From the NCBI GenBank assembly GCA_037388505.1, contig JARRKC010000033.1, positions 1-64,000 of the forward strand: a stretch of DNA of 64,000 nucleotides. The letters are read 5' to 3'. The notes under the pieces are model-generated. The model was not told where the DNA came from. It worked only from the letters and a program-made list of their open reading frames with translations, and did not search any database. Shown in pieces: positions 41,931-50,520 of this stretch (positions within the stretch are counted from its first letter, which is position 1; each line of letters opens with the position of its first letter). Made by a program: the position numbers and the translations under genes. This DNA is from JARRKC01 sp037388505 (GTDB taxonomy: Bacteria > Acidobacteriota > UBA6911 > RPQK01 > JAPXNP01).

Positions 41931-43407
41931 TCGGTTTCAGCGTCATGGGGTCCCGCAGGGGAAGGCGCACCAGTTCGCCAAAGTTCTCGAACTTCGCCTC
42001 GGGATGATCGGCCTCACCTTTGAGGATTTCGTCGATATTGCCGACGACGAGGATCACCAGCCGATCCGGATGGATGTACTTCTCAGCGGCGTCCTGGACG
42101 GCAGCGGCGTCGACCTTGTTGATGTTTTCGCGATAGTCCTGCCAGTACTGGTGCGAGCGTCCCAGGAGCTCATCGACGGCGTACAGAGAAGCCGTCTGCG
42201 TCGGGCTCTGGAATCGGTTCGGAAAGGTCTGCACGAAGGAGTTCTTGCTCGTCTTCAACTCCTGATCCGAAACCTGTTGAGTCTGGATCTTGTGCATGAG
42301 ATCGATCGTGATCTGGGCCGCACGCGCACAACTGGCCGACTTCGACTGGAAGAAGGCCTTGAACGTGCCTGGATAGGTCTGATTGATTCGGTACATTGAA
42401 CCGGCCGAATAGGCCAGGCCCTCGTCCGAGCGGACCCTGGACATGATCCACGAAGTGAATCCGCCGCCACCCAGAATGTCGTTGGCCACTGTGAGGGCGT
42501 ACTCTCCGTCGAACGGTCGCTTCAAGGCCATGTGGCCGATCGATACGCGGCCCTGGTTGACCTCCGGTTTGTTCACAAGGTAGACGGCCGGCTTAGGGGT
42601 CGCCGTGGGCTGCGGAACGTCCGGTACGGGTTCCGCGCGCGCGGAGATTCCTCCGATCGTCGCATTCAGACGACGGATCATGTCGGCTTTCTCGAAATCG
42701 CCCGTGACCGCCACGACGATGTCCTTGGGATTCAGAAGACGACCCTGAAAAGCAACCAGATCGCTGCGTTGGATCGAGTCGACCGAAGCCTGGGTCGGCA
42801 GGCGGTTGAGCCAGTAATCGTCACCATACAGGAGACGATCCCATTCGCGGCCTTCGATATCCGAGGTGTCATCATTGCGCTTGCGCATACCGGCCAGCAG
42901 GTCGTCCTTCGCCTTGGCCAACCGATCTTCATCGAAACGAGGGTGCAGCAGGACATCCATGTACAACTGCATGCCACGATCCAGATCCTTGGCAAGCAGA
43001 TTCAATGAGACGCTGCCGTTGGTTCCACTGATGGATGTCGAGAGTCGAGCGGCCAGGAAATCCAGTTCCTCGTCGAGGTCCTGACCGCTCAGATTCCCGG
43101 CCCCACCTGTCCTCCATACCCTGCCCGTCAGTTCGGCAAGTCCCTCCTTGCCCTGCGGCTCCAGATACTGTCCTCCGCGAAAGAAGAGCTGAACGTTGAC
43201 CAGCGGAAACTGGCTGTCCTCGATGATGTAGACGGGAATGCCGTTGTTGAGCTCGACGCGCATCGCCGATGCATCCGGCACATTGAAGGAAAGAGGTGGA
43301 AACTGAAGCTTCTCGGGCCGGTCGGGAATCGGGCCGCCGGTCAGCCAGACGGCGCAGGCCACGAGAGCGAACGCCAAAACCGGAAGTCTCTTCACATGCG
43401 TCCTCAT
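41911..43407 (-). CDS. M16-family peptidase homologue, probably non-catalytic
   Basis: 498 residues with a signal peptide (about 1-24) and two M16 domains (NGIPVYIIEDSQFPLVNVQLFF, ILGGGGFTSWIMSRVR, DEGLAYSAGSMY). The zinc motif HxxEH is absent: the segment reads KEGLAELTGRVWRTGG. The family often forms a heterodimer of an active and an inactive chain; the active chain is directly upstream, one base away. ATG 43407 follows GGAGG at 8 bases. It probably supplies the substrate-binding half. Confidence 0.9.
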   Translation of the reverse strand: MRTHVKRLPVLAFALVACAVWLTGGPIPDRPEKLQFPPLSFNVPDASAMRVELNNGIPVYIIEDSQFPLVNVQLFFRGGQYLEPQGKEGLAELTGRVWRTGGAGNLSGQDLDEELDFLAARLSTSISGTNGSVSLNLLAKDLDRGMQLYMDVLLHPRFDEDRLAKAKDDLLAGMRKRNDDTSDIEGREWDRLLYGDDYWLNRLPTQASVDSIQRSDLVAFQGRLLNPKDIVVAVTGDFEKADMIRRLNATIGGISARAEPVPDVPQPTATPKPAVYLVNKPEVNQGRVSIGHMALKRPFDGEYALTVANDILGGGGFTSWIMSRVRSDEGLAYSAGSMYRINQTYPGTFKAFFQSKSASCARAAQITIDLMHKIQTQQVSDQELKTSKNSFVQTFPNRFQSPTQTASLYAVDELLGRSHQYWQDYRENINKVDAAAVQDAAEKYIHPDRLVILVVGNIDEILKGEADHPEAKFENFGELVRLPLRDPMTLKPITDDGK

Positions 43408-43408
43408 T

Positions 43409-45154
43409 TCAGTTGCCTCCTTCCGAAGCGGAGAGCTGATCGATCCTCTCCTGGATCTTTTTGATGATGTACCGAACGGCTGGTTTGGCCTGTGGAGGCA
43501 CCTGGTCCGCCATCTGTTGCGTCCGCGCAAGAGCCTGCTCGAGCTTGGTCCGGTCGGTCTCCTTCTGGATCGCCGCCACCTGCTGCTTGATCATCGGCTT
43601 CATCTGCGCAGGCAGCGCCGCCAGTTCGGGATCCTCGTCGGCTTGCGTTCCCTTCTTGCGCTCGTACCAGGCGACACTCCGGTTCTCCGCCGTCAGGTAC
43701 TGATCCGCTACCCGCTGAATGTCGGCAGCCGTCACGGCCAACAACTTCGGAGACGAGTCGTTGATGTAGTGCCAGTCACCGTCGGAATCGTAAAAAACCA
43801 ACTGGATGAGCAGATAAAAGTTACTCTGCAGCCGCCGAAAGGAATCGGCAAGCTCGTTGTTCTTCAGCTTCTGCAGCTCATGATCCTGCACCGGCTCGGT
43901 TTTGAGCCGCTCGAGCTCTGCCAGGAAAGCATCCTCCACTTCCTGGTGGGTGCGGCCATCCTTGACCTCCGCGCTGAGTTCCAGATAACCCGCATACTTG
44001 TTCGTTCCGAGCTGCGCTCGGGGCTGCCCGACGGCCAACTGCTTCTCTTCGACCAGCGACTTGTAGAGCCTGCCGGTGCGGCCGTTCAGGGCCTGGGCCA
44101 GAATCTCGAGTGGAAAGGTGTCCTTATGATCGAACGGAGGCGTGTGGTAGCGGATCGTCACCGTTGGGTTGGTGTCCGCCTCCCCCACGGTCCTCTTCTC
44201 GGCGGTCTGATTGACCTCGAATGTGATCATCTCCGGGGGAGGCACCTTTCCGCGGGGGATTCTACCGAAGTACTGCTCGGCCAACTGCACGGCCTGATCG
44301 GGGTTAACATCCCCCACGAGGATCGCGGTGATGTTGTTCGGAGCGTAGTAGATGCTGAAGTAGTTCTCCGCCTGCTCCCGCGTGATCGCCTCGACGTCCG
44401 ACGCCCATCCGATGACCGGCCAGGAATAAGGAGCCGACTCCCAGAACATCGCATTGAAGAGTTCGTCGAGACGCCCGGTCGGGGTCGATTCGACACGCAT
44501 TCGACGCTCTTCCCGAACGACATCGCGTTCCGAGTAGAATTCACGGAACACCGGATTGAGCAGTCGATCCGACTCGAGCCAGAACCAGAGCTCGAGCTTG
44601 TTCGAAGGCACCGTAATGAAGTACCCGGTCTGATCTTCCGTCGTGAAGGCATTCAGACCCGCGCCTCCCTCGCTCGTGTAGATCCGGTCGAGTTCATCCT
44701 TGACGATGTACTTCTTCTCCTCCGCGAAGAGCTTCTCGAGCTGAGCCCGCAGTTCCTTCAGCCGAGGGGTCTGGTTCTCGGGGTCGTAGATACTGCCGGA
44801 GATCTCACCTCGCAGCAGCTGCTGCCGAAGCTTGCTGTACTCCTCCCGCATCTGGGCGAAGACCGCGTCCTGTTGGTCCCGGATCTCCTGACCCTTGGCA
44901 AAGTCCGTCGTCCCGATCGTCTTCGTGCCCTTGAACATCATGTGCTCGAAGAGATGGGAGATACCGGTAATTCCCGGATGTTCGTTGACCGACCCGACCC
45001 TGGCCACCCAGCCGCAGGCGATCGTCGGAGAATCGTGTCGTTCGACGATGAGCAGCCTCATCCCGTTCGACAGCGTCTCCTCGCGAACCTCGACCTTTTG
45101 GGCCCAGAGCGCCGGCGTCAACGCCAGCAACACCAAAATCGCGACTCTTTTCAT
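43409..45154 (-). CDS. M16-family zinc peptidase, catalytic chain
   Basis: A periplasmic or secreted metallopeptidase of 581 residues with a signal peptide (about 1-19). The zinc site HLFEHMMF is the inverted HxxEH motif near residue 68, and the distal Glu is in SERDVVREERRMRVE. The second domain has TVTIRYHTPPFDHKD and NGRTGRLYKSLVEEK. It is cotranscribed with the following non-catalytic M16 gene. Likely role: breaking down peptides in the envelope. Confidence 0.93.
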   Translation of the reverse strand: MKRVAILVLLALTPALWAQKVEVREETLSNGMRLLIVERHDSPTIACGWVARVGSVNEHPGITGISHLFEHMMFKGTKTIGTTDFAKGQEIRDQQDAVFAQMREEYSKLRQQLLRGEISGSIYDPENQTPRLKELRAQLEKLFAEEKKYIVKDELDRIYTSEGGAGLNAFTTEDQTGYFITVPSNKLELWFWLESDRLLNPVFREFYSERDVVREERRMRVESTPTGRLDELFNAMFWESAPYSWPVIGWASDVEAITREQAENYFSIYYAPNNITAILVGDVNPDQAVQLAEQYFGRIPRGKVPPPEMITFEVNQTAEKRTVGEADTNPTVTIRYHTPPFDHKDTFPLEILAQALNGRTGRLYKSLVEEKQLAVGQPRAQLGTNKYAGYLELSAEVKDGRTHQEVEDAFLAELERLKTEPVQDHELQKLKNNELADSFRRLQSNFYLLIQLVFYDSDGDWHYINDSSPKLLAVTAADIQRVADQYLTAENRSVAWYERKKGTQADEDPELAALPAQMKPMIKQQVAAIQKETDRTKLEQALARTQQMADQVPPQAKPAVRYIIKKIQERIDQLSASEGGN

Positions 45155-45298
45155 CAGCTGTTTCCTTGGGGTTATGAATAGACTCTGCGCTCCCCTGCGG
45201 TCACCCGACCACCGGGCGTGCACCCCCGCGGGCAATCGTTCACAAGCCCCCTCTCAGTCGAGTCGAAAAGGAGCAAGACCCCGACGCGGTGAATTCTG

Positions 45299-45949
45299 TT
45301 ATTTCTCGGGCTGGCTCTCCAGCTCGGCCTTGGTAATGTAGTCCAGCTTCGGGAAACCGTCCTTGAGATAGGCGTTCCCCTTAGCGTAGATGCGGTCCTG
45401 GGAAGGCCCACGGCCGGCCGGCGCTCCTTCCCCGTATCCGGAATAGAGCGAATCGATGACTTTCATCCCCTCAACGACACGCCCGATGGGAGCAAAACCC
45501 ATTCTGTCGAGATTCGCGTTGTTGGCCAGGTTGATGAACATCTGGGTCGTCCGCGTATTGGGTCCGGCGGTGGCAAAGGTCAGATAGCCCCGATGGTTCG
45601 ACTCCTTCACCGGATCATCCTTGATGTTCGCCTTCTGCCATCTGCCACTGACTTCCGGATCGCCATTGATCCCGAACTGGACGACGAATCCAGGGATCAC
45701 TCGAAAGAATGCGGCGTTATCGAAATAGCCCGATTTGACAAGGTTGTAGAAGCGGTCGGCTCCAAGCGGCGCCCACGCGCGGTTGACTTCGATGACCACG
45801 GGACCGCGCGTGGTCTCGAACTTCACGCGGAATTGGGCCGGGGCTTGCTCGTTGGGCAACGCCGATTCAGCGGAGGCCTCGCCTCCTAGAAAACCTGTCA
45901 TCAGCACCAACAAAAGCACTAAAGGGGCGATCAGACTAAAAGCCTTCAT
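45299..45949 (-). CDS. cyclophilin-type peptidyl-prolyl isomerase, exported
   Basis: A 216-residue exported isomerase: signal peptide (about 1-28), then RGPVVIEVNRAWAPLGADRF, FDNAAFFRVIPGFVVQFG, GYLTFATAGPNTRTTQMFIN and FAPIGRVVEGMKVIDSLYSG. The catalytic Arg lies in FFRVIPGF. ATG 45949 has GAGGAAG upstream. It helps folding of envelope proteins and lies just upstream of the M16 pair on the same strand. Confidence 0.92.
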   Translation of the reverse strand: MKAFSLIAPLVLLLVLMTGFLGGEASAESALPNEQAPAQFRVKFETTRGPVVIEVNRAWAPLGADRFYNLVKSGYFDNAAFFRVIPGFVVQFGINGDPEVSGRWQKANIKDDPVKESNHRGYLTFATAGPNTRTTQMFINLANNANLDRMGFAPIGRVVEGMKVIDSLYSGYGEGAPAGRGPSQDRIYAKGNAYLKDGFPKLDYITKAELESQPEK

Positions 45950-46471
45950 GTGTGCGCTTCCTCGTAGTTCAGGAGTTTCTTGAAAGGTCAACCATTGAAG
46001 GAATCCATCATAACAGACCCTGGGAAAACTGGGACCGGATACCGAAGACCCGCATCGGGGAGGCCAACCGGTGAGAACGGGAGAAAGGGAGGACGGGAGG
46101 ACGGGTGCCGGGAGCATGGGTAGGATAGGCATCCTTGCTTGTCTCGATCTGAGGCCGTTGCTTCTCGAGCGTTGTACAGACTGAGCTCCCAAGGTCACCC
46201 GGCGAGGATGAGAGAACCGGGGGACGGGAGAACGGGAGCTGGGTAGGCTTTTGTTCGGACCGGTCTGACATTTCTGACCGATCCGACTCGTCTGACTTGT
46301 TTGAATGGGATGGGACGAAGTGGACGGGGTGGACGGCGTGAACCAAGCCGCAAATCGCCGACCACCGAACCGCTAAATCTCGGCACTTCGAAACCTCGGA
46401 ACCTTCGAACCTCGGGACTCGAAACCCGGAACTTTCCCCACCCGCTCGCGCTACACTATTCGGGGATTAGC
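45950..46471. other. intergenic, repeat-rich
   Basis: No gene is supported in 522 bases. It holds two copies of GGGAGGACGGGA-type text (about 46088-46105), the GGATAGGCATCC/GCTTGTC element (46121-46143) shared with 26970, runs of GTCTGAC-like text (46258-46300), TGGACGGGG copies (46320) and CTTCGAAACCTCGGAAC-type copies (46386-46430). Confidence 0.6.
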
Positions 46472-46729
46472 ATGACCGACAGAGACCTTCGCCGAGAGCT
46501 CTTGGCTCTGTTTCCCCGGCTCGATATCGAAGTGCGCTTCACCAACGGCGAATTCGAGGGAGGGCTGATCAGTCTTCGCGGTCGCCGGGTCCTGTACCTC
46601 AACCCATCGATATCGGAGAGAAGGCAGGTGGATATGCTCTGCACACTGCTGGCGCGTGAGGATCTTTCTCACCTCTTCATCCTCCCTGCTGTCCGAACTC
46701 GGATCGAATCGAATTCCCCCGGGACGTGA
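46472..46729 (+). CDS. hypothetical 85-residue protein
   Basis: An 85-residue protein starting MTDRDLRRELLALFPRL. The middle GGLISLRGRRVLYLNPSISE and the C-terminal LLAREDLSHLFILPAVRTRI alternate beta and helix and look folded. No family is recognised. It precedes the coiled-coil gene by 78 bases on the same strand; a weak GGGG lies before the ATG. Confidence 0.6.
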   Translation: MTDRDLRRELLALFPRLDIEVRFTNGEFEGGLISLRGRRVLYLNPSISERRQVDMLCTLLAREDLSHLFILPAVRTRIESNSPGT

Positions 46730-46807
46730 TGAGCCTCACAAGTACGCACAGGGATATACCCTATCCTTCGGTTGGGTCGTCGCTTCCTACCGTTAGGAGA
46801 TCGTTAG

Positions 46808-47074
46808 ATGAAAGTTGATCTTGTAGAGTTGAAAAAGGACGTCGAGTCCGAATTGAAAGGGCTCGAACAACGCCGGGGGACACTGCTCAAAAGGCTCGAG
46901 CTGATCCAGGGTGTTCAGGATATCGTCGAAGAGTCTTTGGGCGATTCCGGAGACTTTCGTATCCAGAAGGCCCTGGAACGCATGGGAGATGGCAAAGAGG
47001 AGGAGTCTGAGGAAAAGGGTTCCGAGGACGAGCAGGAAGAAGAACCCCCGATCCGGCTGGCAATCAATTCGTAG
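46808..47074 (+). CDS. small acidic coiled-coil protein
   Basis: 88 residues; residues 1-45 form a helical coiled coil (VELKKDVESELKGLEQRR) and the tail is rich in Glu. TAGGAG stands about 9 bases before the ATG. No domain is recognised. It is convergent with zwf, only 3 bases apart at the stops. Confidence 0.65.
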   Translation: MKVDLVELKKDVESELKGLEQRRGTLLKRLELIQGVQDIVEESLGDSGDFRIQKALERMGDGKEEESEEKGSEDEQEEEPPIRLAINS

Positions 47075-47077
47075 GGT

Positions 47078-48499
47078 CTACCGCTCGAAGAACCCAGCCT
47101 CCGCCGGTCCCCAGCTTCCAGCCTCGTAGCGATGCAGGGTTCGCGGAGCTTCCAGTAGGGGATCGTACAGTCGCCAGGAGTATTCTGCTTCGTCCGCTCG
47201 GACGAACAGTGTTTGATCTCCGATCGCCACATCCAGCAGAAGTGTTTCGTACGCCTCGGGCAACGGAACGAATGCTTCCGAGTAGCGAAACCGTAGGCCT
47301 TCCGTCTTGGTATTGATCTCCTGCCCAGGCGTTTTCACTTCAAAACGAAGATCGAAGCCCTCGTCGGGCTGAATCGTGATGATGAGCTCGTTCGACGACA
47401 CCTGACACTCCGTGAACGGGTGGAACAAAGAGACCGGCGGGCAATGGAATCGAACCGCGATCCGCGTCAGACGTTCCTTGAGGCGCTTTCCCGTCCGTAG
47501 TACGAACGGTACGCCGTGCCAGCGCCAGTTCGCAATTTCGAGAGGAATCGATACGAAAGTCTCCGTCTGGGAATCGTGGGCGACCCCCTTCTCCTCACGG
47601 TAGCCCGGGACCTCCTGATCGCCGATCTTGCCGCGGTCGTACTGACCGAAAACAACCTTCTCCACCTCGATGGGAAGGATCGAGCGTAGGATCTTGACCT
47701 TCTCGTCGCGGATCGAATCGGCGCCGAAAGCAACCGGAGCCTCCATGGCGGTGAGACAGAGCAGCTGCGTCAGGTGATTCTGGACCATGTCGCGCAGGGC
47801 GCCGGACTTCTCGTAGTAGCCGGCCCGAGTGCCGACTCCGAGGTCCTCCGCTACGGTGATACGCACGCTTTGAACGTTGTGCCGATTCCAAATCGACTCG
47901 AACACGGGGTTGGCAAAGCGAAAGACCAACAGGTTCTGGACCGTCTCCTTACCCAGGTAGTGATCGATCCTGTAAATCTGGTTCTCTTGGAAGAACCGAT
48001 GAACCGTCTGATTGAGATGATTCGCCGAGTTCAAGTCGCGTCCGAACGGCTTCTCAATAACCAATCGCGTCCAGCCGCCGCTCTTGTTCAAACCGGCTTT
48101 GCCCAGTCCCTCGATCGTCGGCTCCATGGCTGCCGGCGGCAATGCCAGGTAGATGATCCGGTTCCCGGGTAGATCGGCTTCGTCTTCGATCTCCTCGATT
48201 TTCTCTCGCAGGGCATCGAAGTCCGCCTTCCTCTCGCGAGTAATCGAGTGATAGTAGAGTTGCTTCAGCCAGGAATCGTCCTGCAATTTGACGGAAGCAT
48301 CCTCCAGCGCGGAAGCCGCCCACTGCCGATACTGATCGTCATCCTTGCCCGTATCGCGGGCCACCGCAAGCACATGGAACTCGGTATCACGCAGTTCCCC
48401 GTTTTTCAGTCGGCCGAGAGCCGGGAGCAGCTTCCGGCTCATGAGATCGCCGGTCCCCCCGAAAACTATCGTCAGGTGTCTCTCGCTCTTCTTAGCCAT
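47078..48499 (-). CDS. zwf: glucose-6-phosphate 1-dehydrogenase
   Basis: First enzyme of the oxidative pentose phosphate pathway, producing NADPH. It has 473 residues: cofactor loop IVFGGTGDLMSRKLLP (11-26), the substrate site RIDHYLGKE (177-185) with EKPFGRDL before it, and the C-terminal SYSEAFVPLPEAYETLL-like block. It is the last gene of the minus-strand block, 19 bases after the SurA-like gene. No 6-phosphogluconolactonase or gnd is adjacent. Confidence 0.95.
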   Translation of the reverse strand: MAKKSERHLTIVFGGTGDLMSRKLLPALGRLKNGELRDTEFHVLAVARDTGKDDDQYRQWAASALEDASVKLQDDSWLKQLYYHSITRERKADFDALREKIEEIEDEADLPGNRIIYLALPPAAMEPTIEGLGKAGLNKSGGWTRLVIEKPFGRDLNSANHLNQTVHRFFQENQIYRIDHYLGKETVQNLLVFRFANPVFESIWNRHNVQSVRITVAEDLGVGTRAGYYEKSGALRDMVQNHLTQLLCLTAMEAPVAFGADSIRDEKVKILRSILPIEVEKVVFGQYDRGKIGDQEVPGYREEKGVAHDSQTETFVSIPLEIANWRWHGVPFVLRTGKRLKERLTRIAVRFHCPPVSLFHPFTECQVSSNELIITIQPDEGFDLRFEVKTPGQEINTKTEGLRFRYSEAFVPLPEAYETLLLDVAIGDQTLFVRADEAEYSWRLYDPLLEAPRTLHRYEAGSWGPAEAGFFER

Positions 48500-48518
48500 T
48501 CATCCTCGCTTCGATCCA

Positions 48519-49580
48519 TCAGAGTCCCAGTCCGTCAAGATCGTACTGAGACGCGTAGCGAGGAGAGACGTAGATGTAGCTCTCCTCGAACAACTTGTCC
48601 AGAAAGGCCTTGACCTCGGGTCGGGCCTTCTCCTGATACAACTTCTCGGCAATCTGCGGTCGAACCTCCTCGAGGGGCTTCACCGTCGCAGGCGTTCGGT
48701 CGAGGATCTTGATGATTTGAAAGCCGTAATCGGTTTCGATGATCTGACTGTATTCCCCGACCGGCAACTTGAAGGCGACTGCCTCCACGGCTTCGTTCAT
48801 CGAACCCTTGTTGAAGTCCCCGATGTCGCCCCCGCGAGAGGCCGTAGGCCCCTCCGAGACATCCTTGGCGACGTCCTCGAAGACTTCGCCCTTCTTCAGT
48901 CTGTCGAGAGCGGCCTGGGCTGCCCGCTGAACCTGGTCCCGGGGCTTGCCCTCCTTCAAAAACAGGATCTCTGCTAAGTGTACCTTGCCCGGAACAGTGA
49001 AGTCAGCAGCATGCGCCTTATAGTAGGCCTCCACTTCGGGAGTCAGCAGCGTGATCTTCGAATAGACGAAACTCTGGAGCAAACTCTGGGTGACCATCTG
49101 CTCCTTGACCCGCTTCTTGTATTCGGACAGCGACGTTCCACGCTGATGAAGATACTGGTCGAGGACGTCCAGACTGGGAATTCCGTTATCCTTGCGGAGC
49201 TTCTCCAGATAGGCGGCCACATCCGCGTCCGCGGTAGCGGTCAGACCAGCCTCCTCCGCCTTCTGGACCATCACCTTGTTTTCGATGAGAAGCTTCAGGA
49301 TACCCCGCTTCTCCTTGGCGAATTCGCCCTCGACCGTGCTGGGATCTTTGGAGGTGTCCTTGATGTCCTGGTGCAGTTGACCGAGTGTGCGGTCGAGATC
49401 CGTCAACGTGATAATTTCGTTGTTGACCCTGGCCACAATCTCGTCCAGGACGACGGCGTCACCGTCATCTGAGGCCGGTTCGCTCGTGTTCTGGTCCTGG
49501 GCCCACATCGAGGCCGTTAGAAGCATGCTGCCGAAATCAACCGCCGGTAGGAATCTACCGCTCATCCACCGTCGTCTCAT
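48519..49580 (-). CDS. SurA-type periplasmic chaperone/parvulin isomerase
   Basis: 353 residues: a signal-like N-terminus, a SurA N-terminal helical domain (DEIVARVNNEIITLTDLDRT) and one parvulin domain (KVHLAEILFLKEGK, SRGGDIGDFNKGSM, VGEYSQIIETDYGFQIIKI). Assists outer-membrane protein folding. The start overlaps the end of the next isomerase gene by 26 bases. Confidence 0.92.
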   Translation of the reverse strand: MRRRWMSGRFLPAVDFGSMLLTASMWAQDQNTSEPASDDGDAVVLDEIVARVNNEIITLTDLDRTLGQLHQDIKDTSKDPSTVEGEFAKEKRGILKLLIENKVMVQKAEEAGLTATADADVAAYLEKLRKDNGIPSLDVLDQYLHQRGTSLSEYKKRVKEQMVTQSLLQSFVYSKITLLTPEVEAYYKAHAADFTVPGKVHLAEILFLKEGKPRDQVQRAAQAALDRLKKGEVFEDVAKDVSEGPTASRGGDIGDFNKGSMNEAVEAVAFKLPVGEYSQIIETDYGFQIIKILDRTPATVKPLEEVRPQIAEKLYQEKARPEVKAFLDKLFEESYIYVSPRYASQYDLDGLGL

Positions 49581-50520
49581 GGGATCGATTCTCCACTGTC
49601 TCTAATCTCAGGTTCGGGTCGACGACCCGAAGACTGGCACTCTTCATGAGTTGGTCTGTGTATTCCTTGACCCTCTCACGTTCCTTCGCGGCAATCAACG
49701 TATCGAAGATGTGGTCCCGCACCTCGTAAAACTTCTGAGCGTGCGCAGGAATCCACTCTTCCAGCGCAAAAATGTGAAAACCGTGGCTCGACTGAAAAGG
49801 CTGACTGATCTCGCCCGGCTTCAGACCGAAAACCACTTTCTCGAATTCTTCGGGAAGCTCTCCACGCTCATAGGTCCCCAGATCCCCACCCTGCGCGGCG
49901 GTTACCCCCAGAGACTCCGCACGAGCAATTGCTTTGAACTGTGTAACGTCTCCGTCCTCGAGGCGGGCACGCACTTTCTCGGCTTCTTCCCGGGTAGCCA
50001 TGAGGATCTCGAGGACATGGGCCTGGTCTCCCACCCTGAACTCATCCGCATGCTGTTCATAGTAGACCTGCAGTTCCCGCAGTGTGACTTCGAGGTTACC
50101 GAGGGCTTCCTTCTTTAAAAGCTTCTGCGCCAGCAGGTAATCATAGACGTCGTCCTTCAGGCTGCTTCCCGCCGACCCGTCGCGGGGAGTCCACTGGGCA
50201 ACGTACTGCCGTAACTCATCTTCTCCCACCGTAAGGCCCTGTTTCTTTGCTTCCTGCAACAGCAGCCGATTGGTGATGAAATCGCTGAACAACTCTCGAG
50301 TCGGGATCGGACTTGGGTCTTCAGTCAATTCGCCCTGTGCGAAATCCAAGAAGCGTCGAAAATCCCTGGCGTACACCTCTTCGCCATTCAGCACGGCAAT
50401 GACCTGCTGTTGGGGCCGCGGCGTTGGGGAGTCCTCCGTGACGGCCACCCTCCTGCAGGCCGGTATCCCGCACGCTACGAGCAACAAAAAGATCCCCAAT
50501 CGGAATTCGTTACGCTGCAT
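49555..50520 (-). CDS. parvulin-type peptidyl-prolyl isomerase lipoprotein
   Basis: A 321-residue protein with a probable lipobox (LLVACG, Cys17), N-terminal helical region (IAVLNGEEVYARDFRRFL) and a parvulin domain (HVLEILMATREEAEKV, AQGGDLGTYERGELPEEFE, PFQSSHGFHIFALEEW). Its end overlaps the SurA-like gene and its start overlaps mfd by 11 bases, so the three are translationally linked. It likely works with the SurA-like protein in the periplasm. Confidence 0.9.
   Translation of the reverse strand: MQRNEFRLGIFLLLVACGIPACRRVAVTEDSPTPRPQQQVIAVLNGEEVYARDFRRFLDFAQGELTEDPSPIPTRELFSDFITNRLLLQEAKKQGLTVGEDELRQYVAQWTPRDGSAGSSLKDDVYDYLLAQKLLKKEALGNLEVTLRELQVYYEQHADEFRVGDQAHVLEILMATREEAEKVRARLEDGDVTQFKAIARAESLGVTAAQGGDLGTYERGELPEEFEKVVFGLKPGEISQPFQSSHGFHIFALEEWIPAHAQKFYEVRDHIFDTLIAAKERERVKEYTDQLMKSASLRVVDPNLRLETVENRSHETTVDER

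Noticed and set aside
43517..45181. 554-residue open frame on the plus strand opposite the M16 gene
   Set aside because: Arg/Leu/His-rich shadow of a well-supported gene in GC-rich DNA; no domain, no ribosome site.
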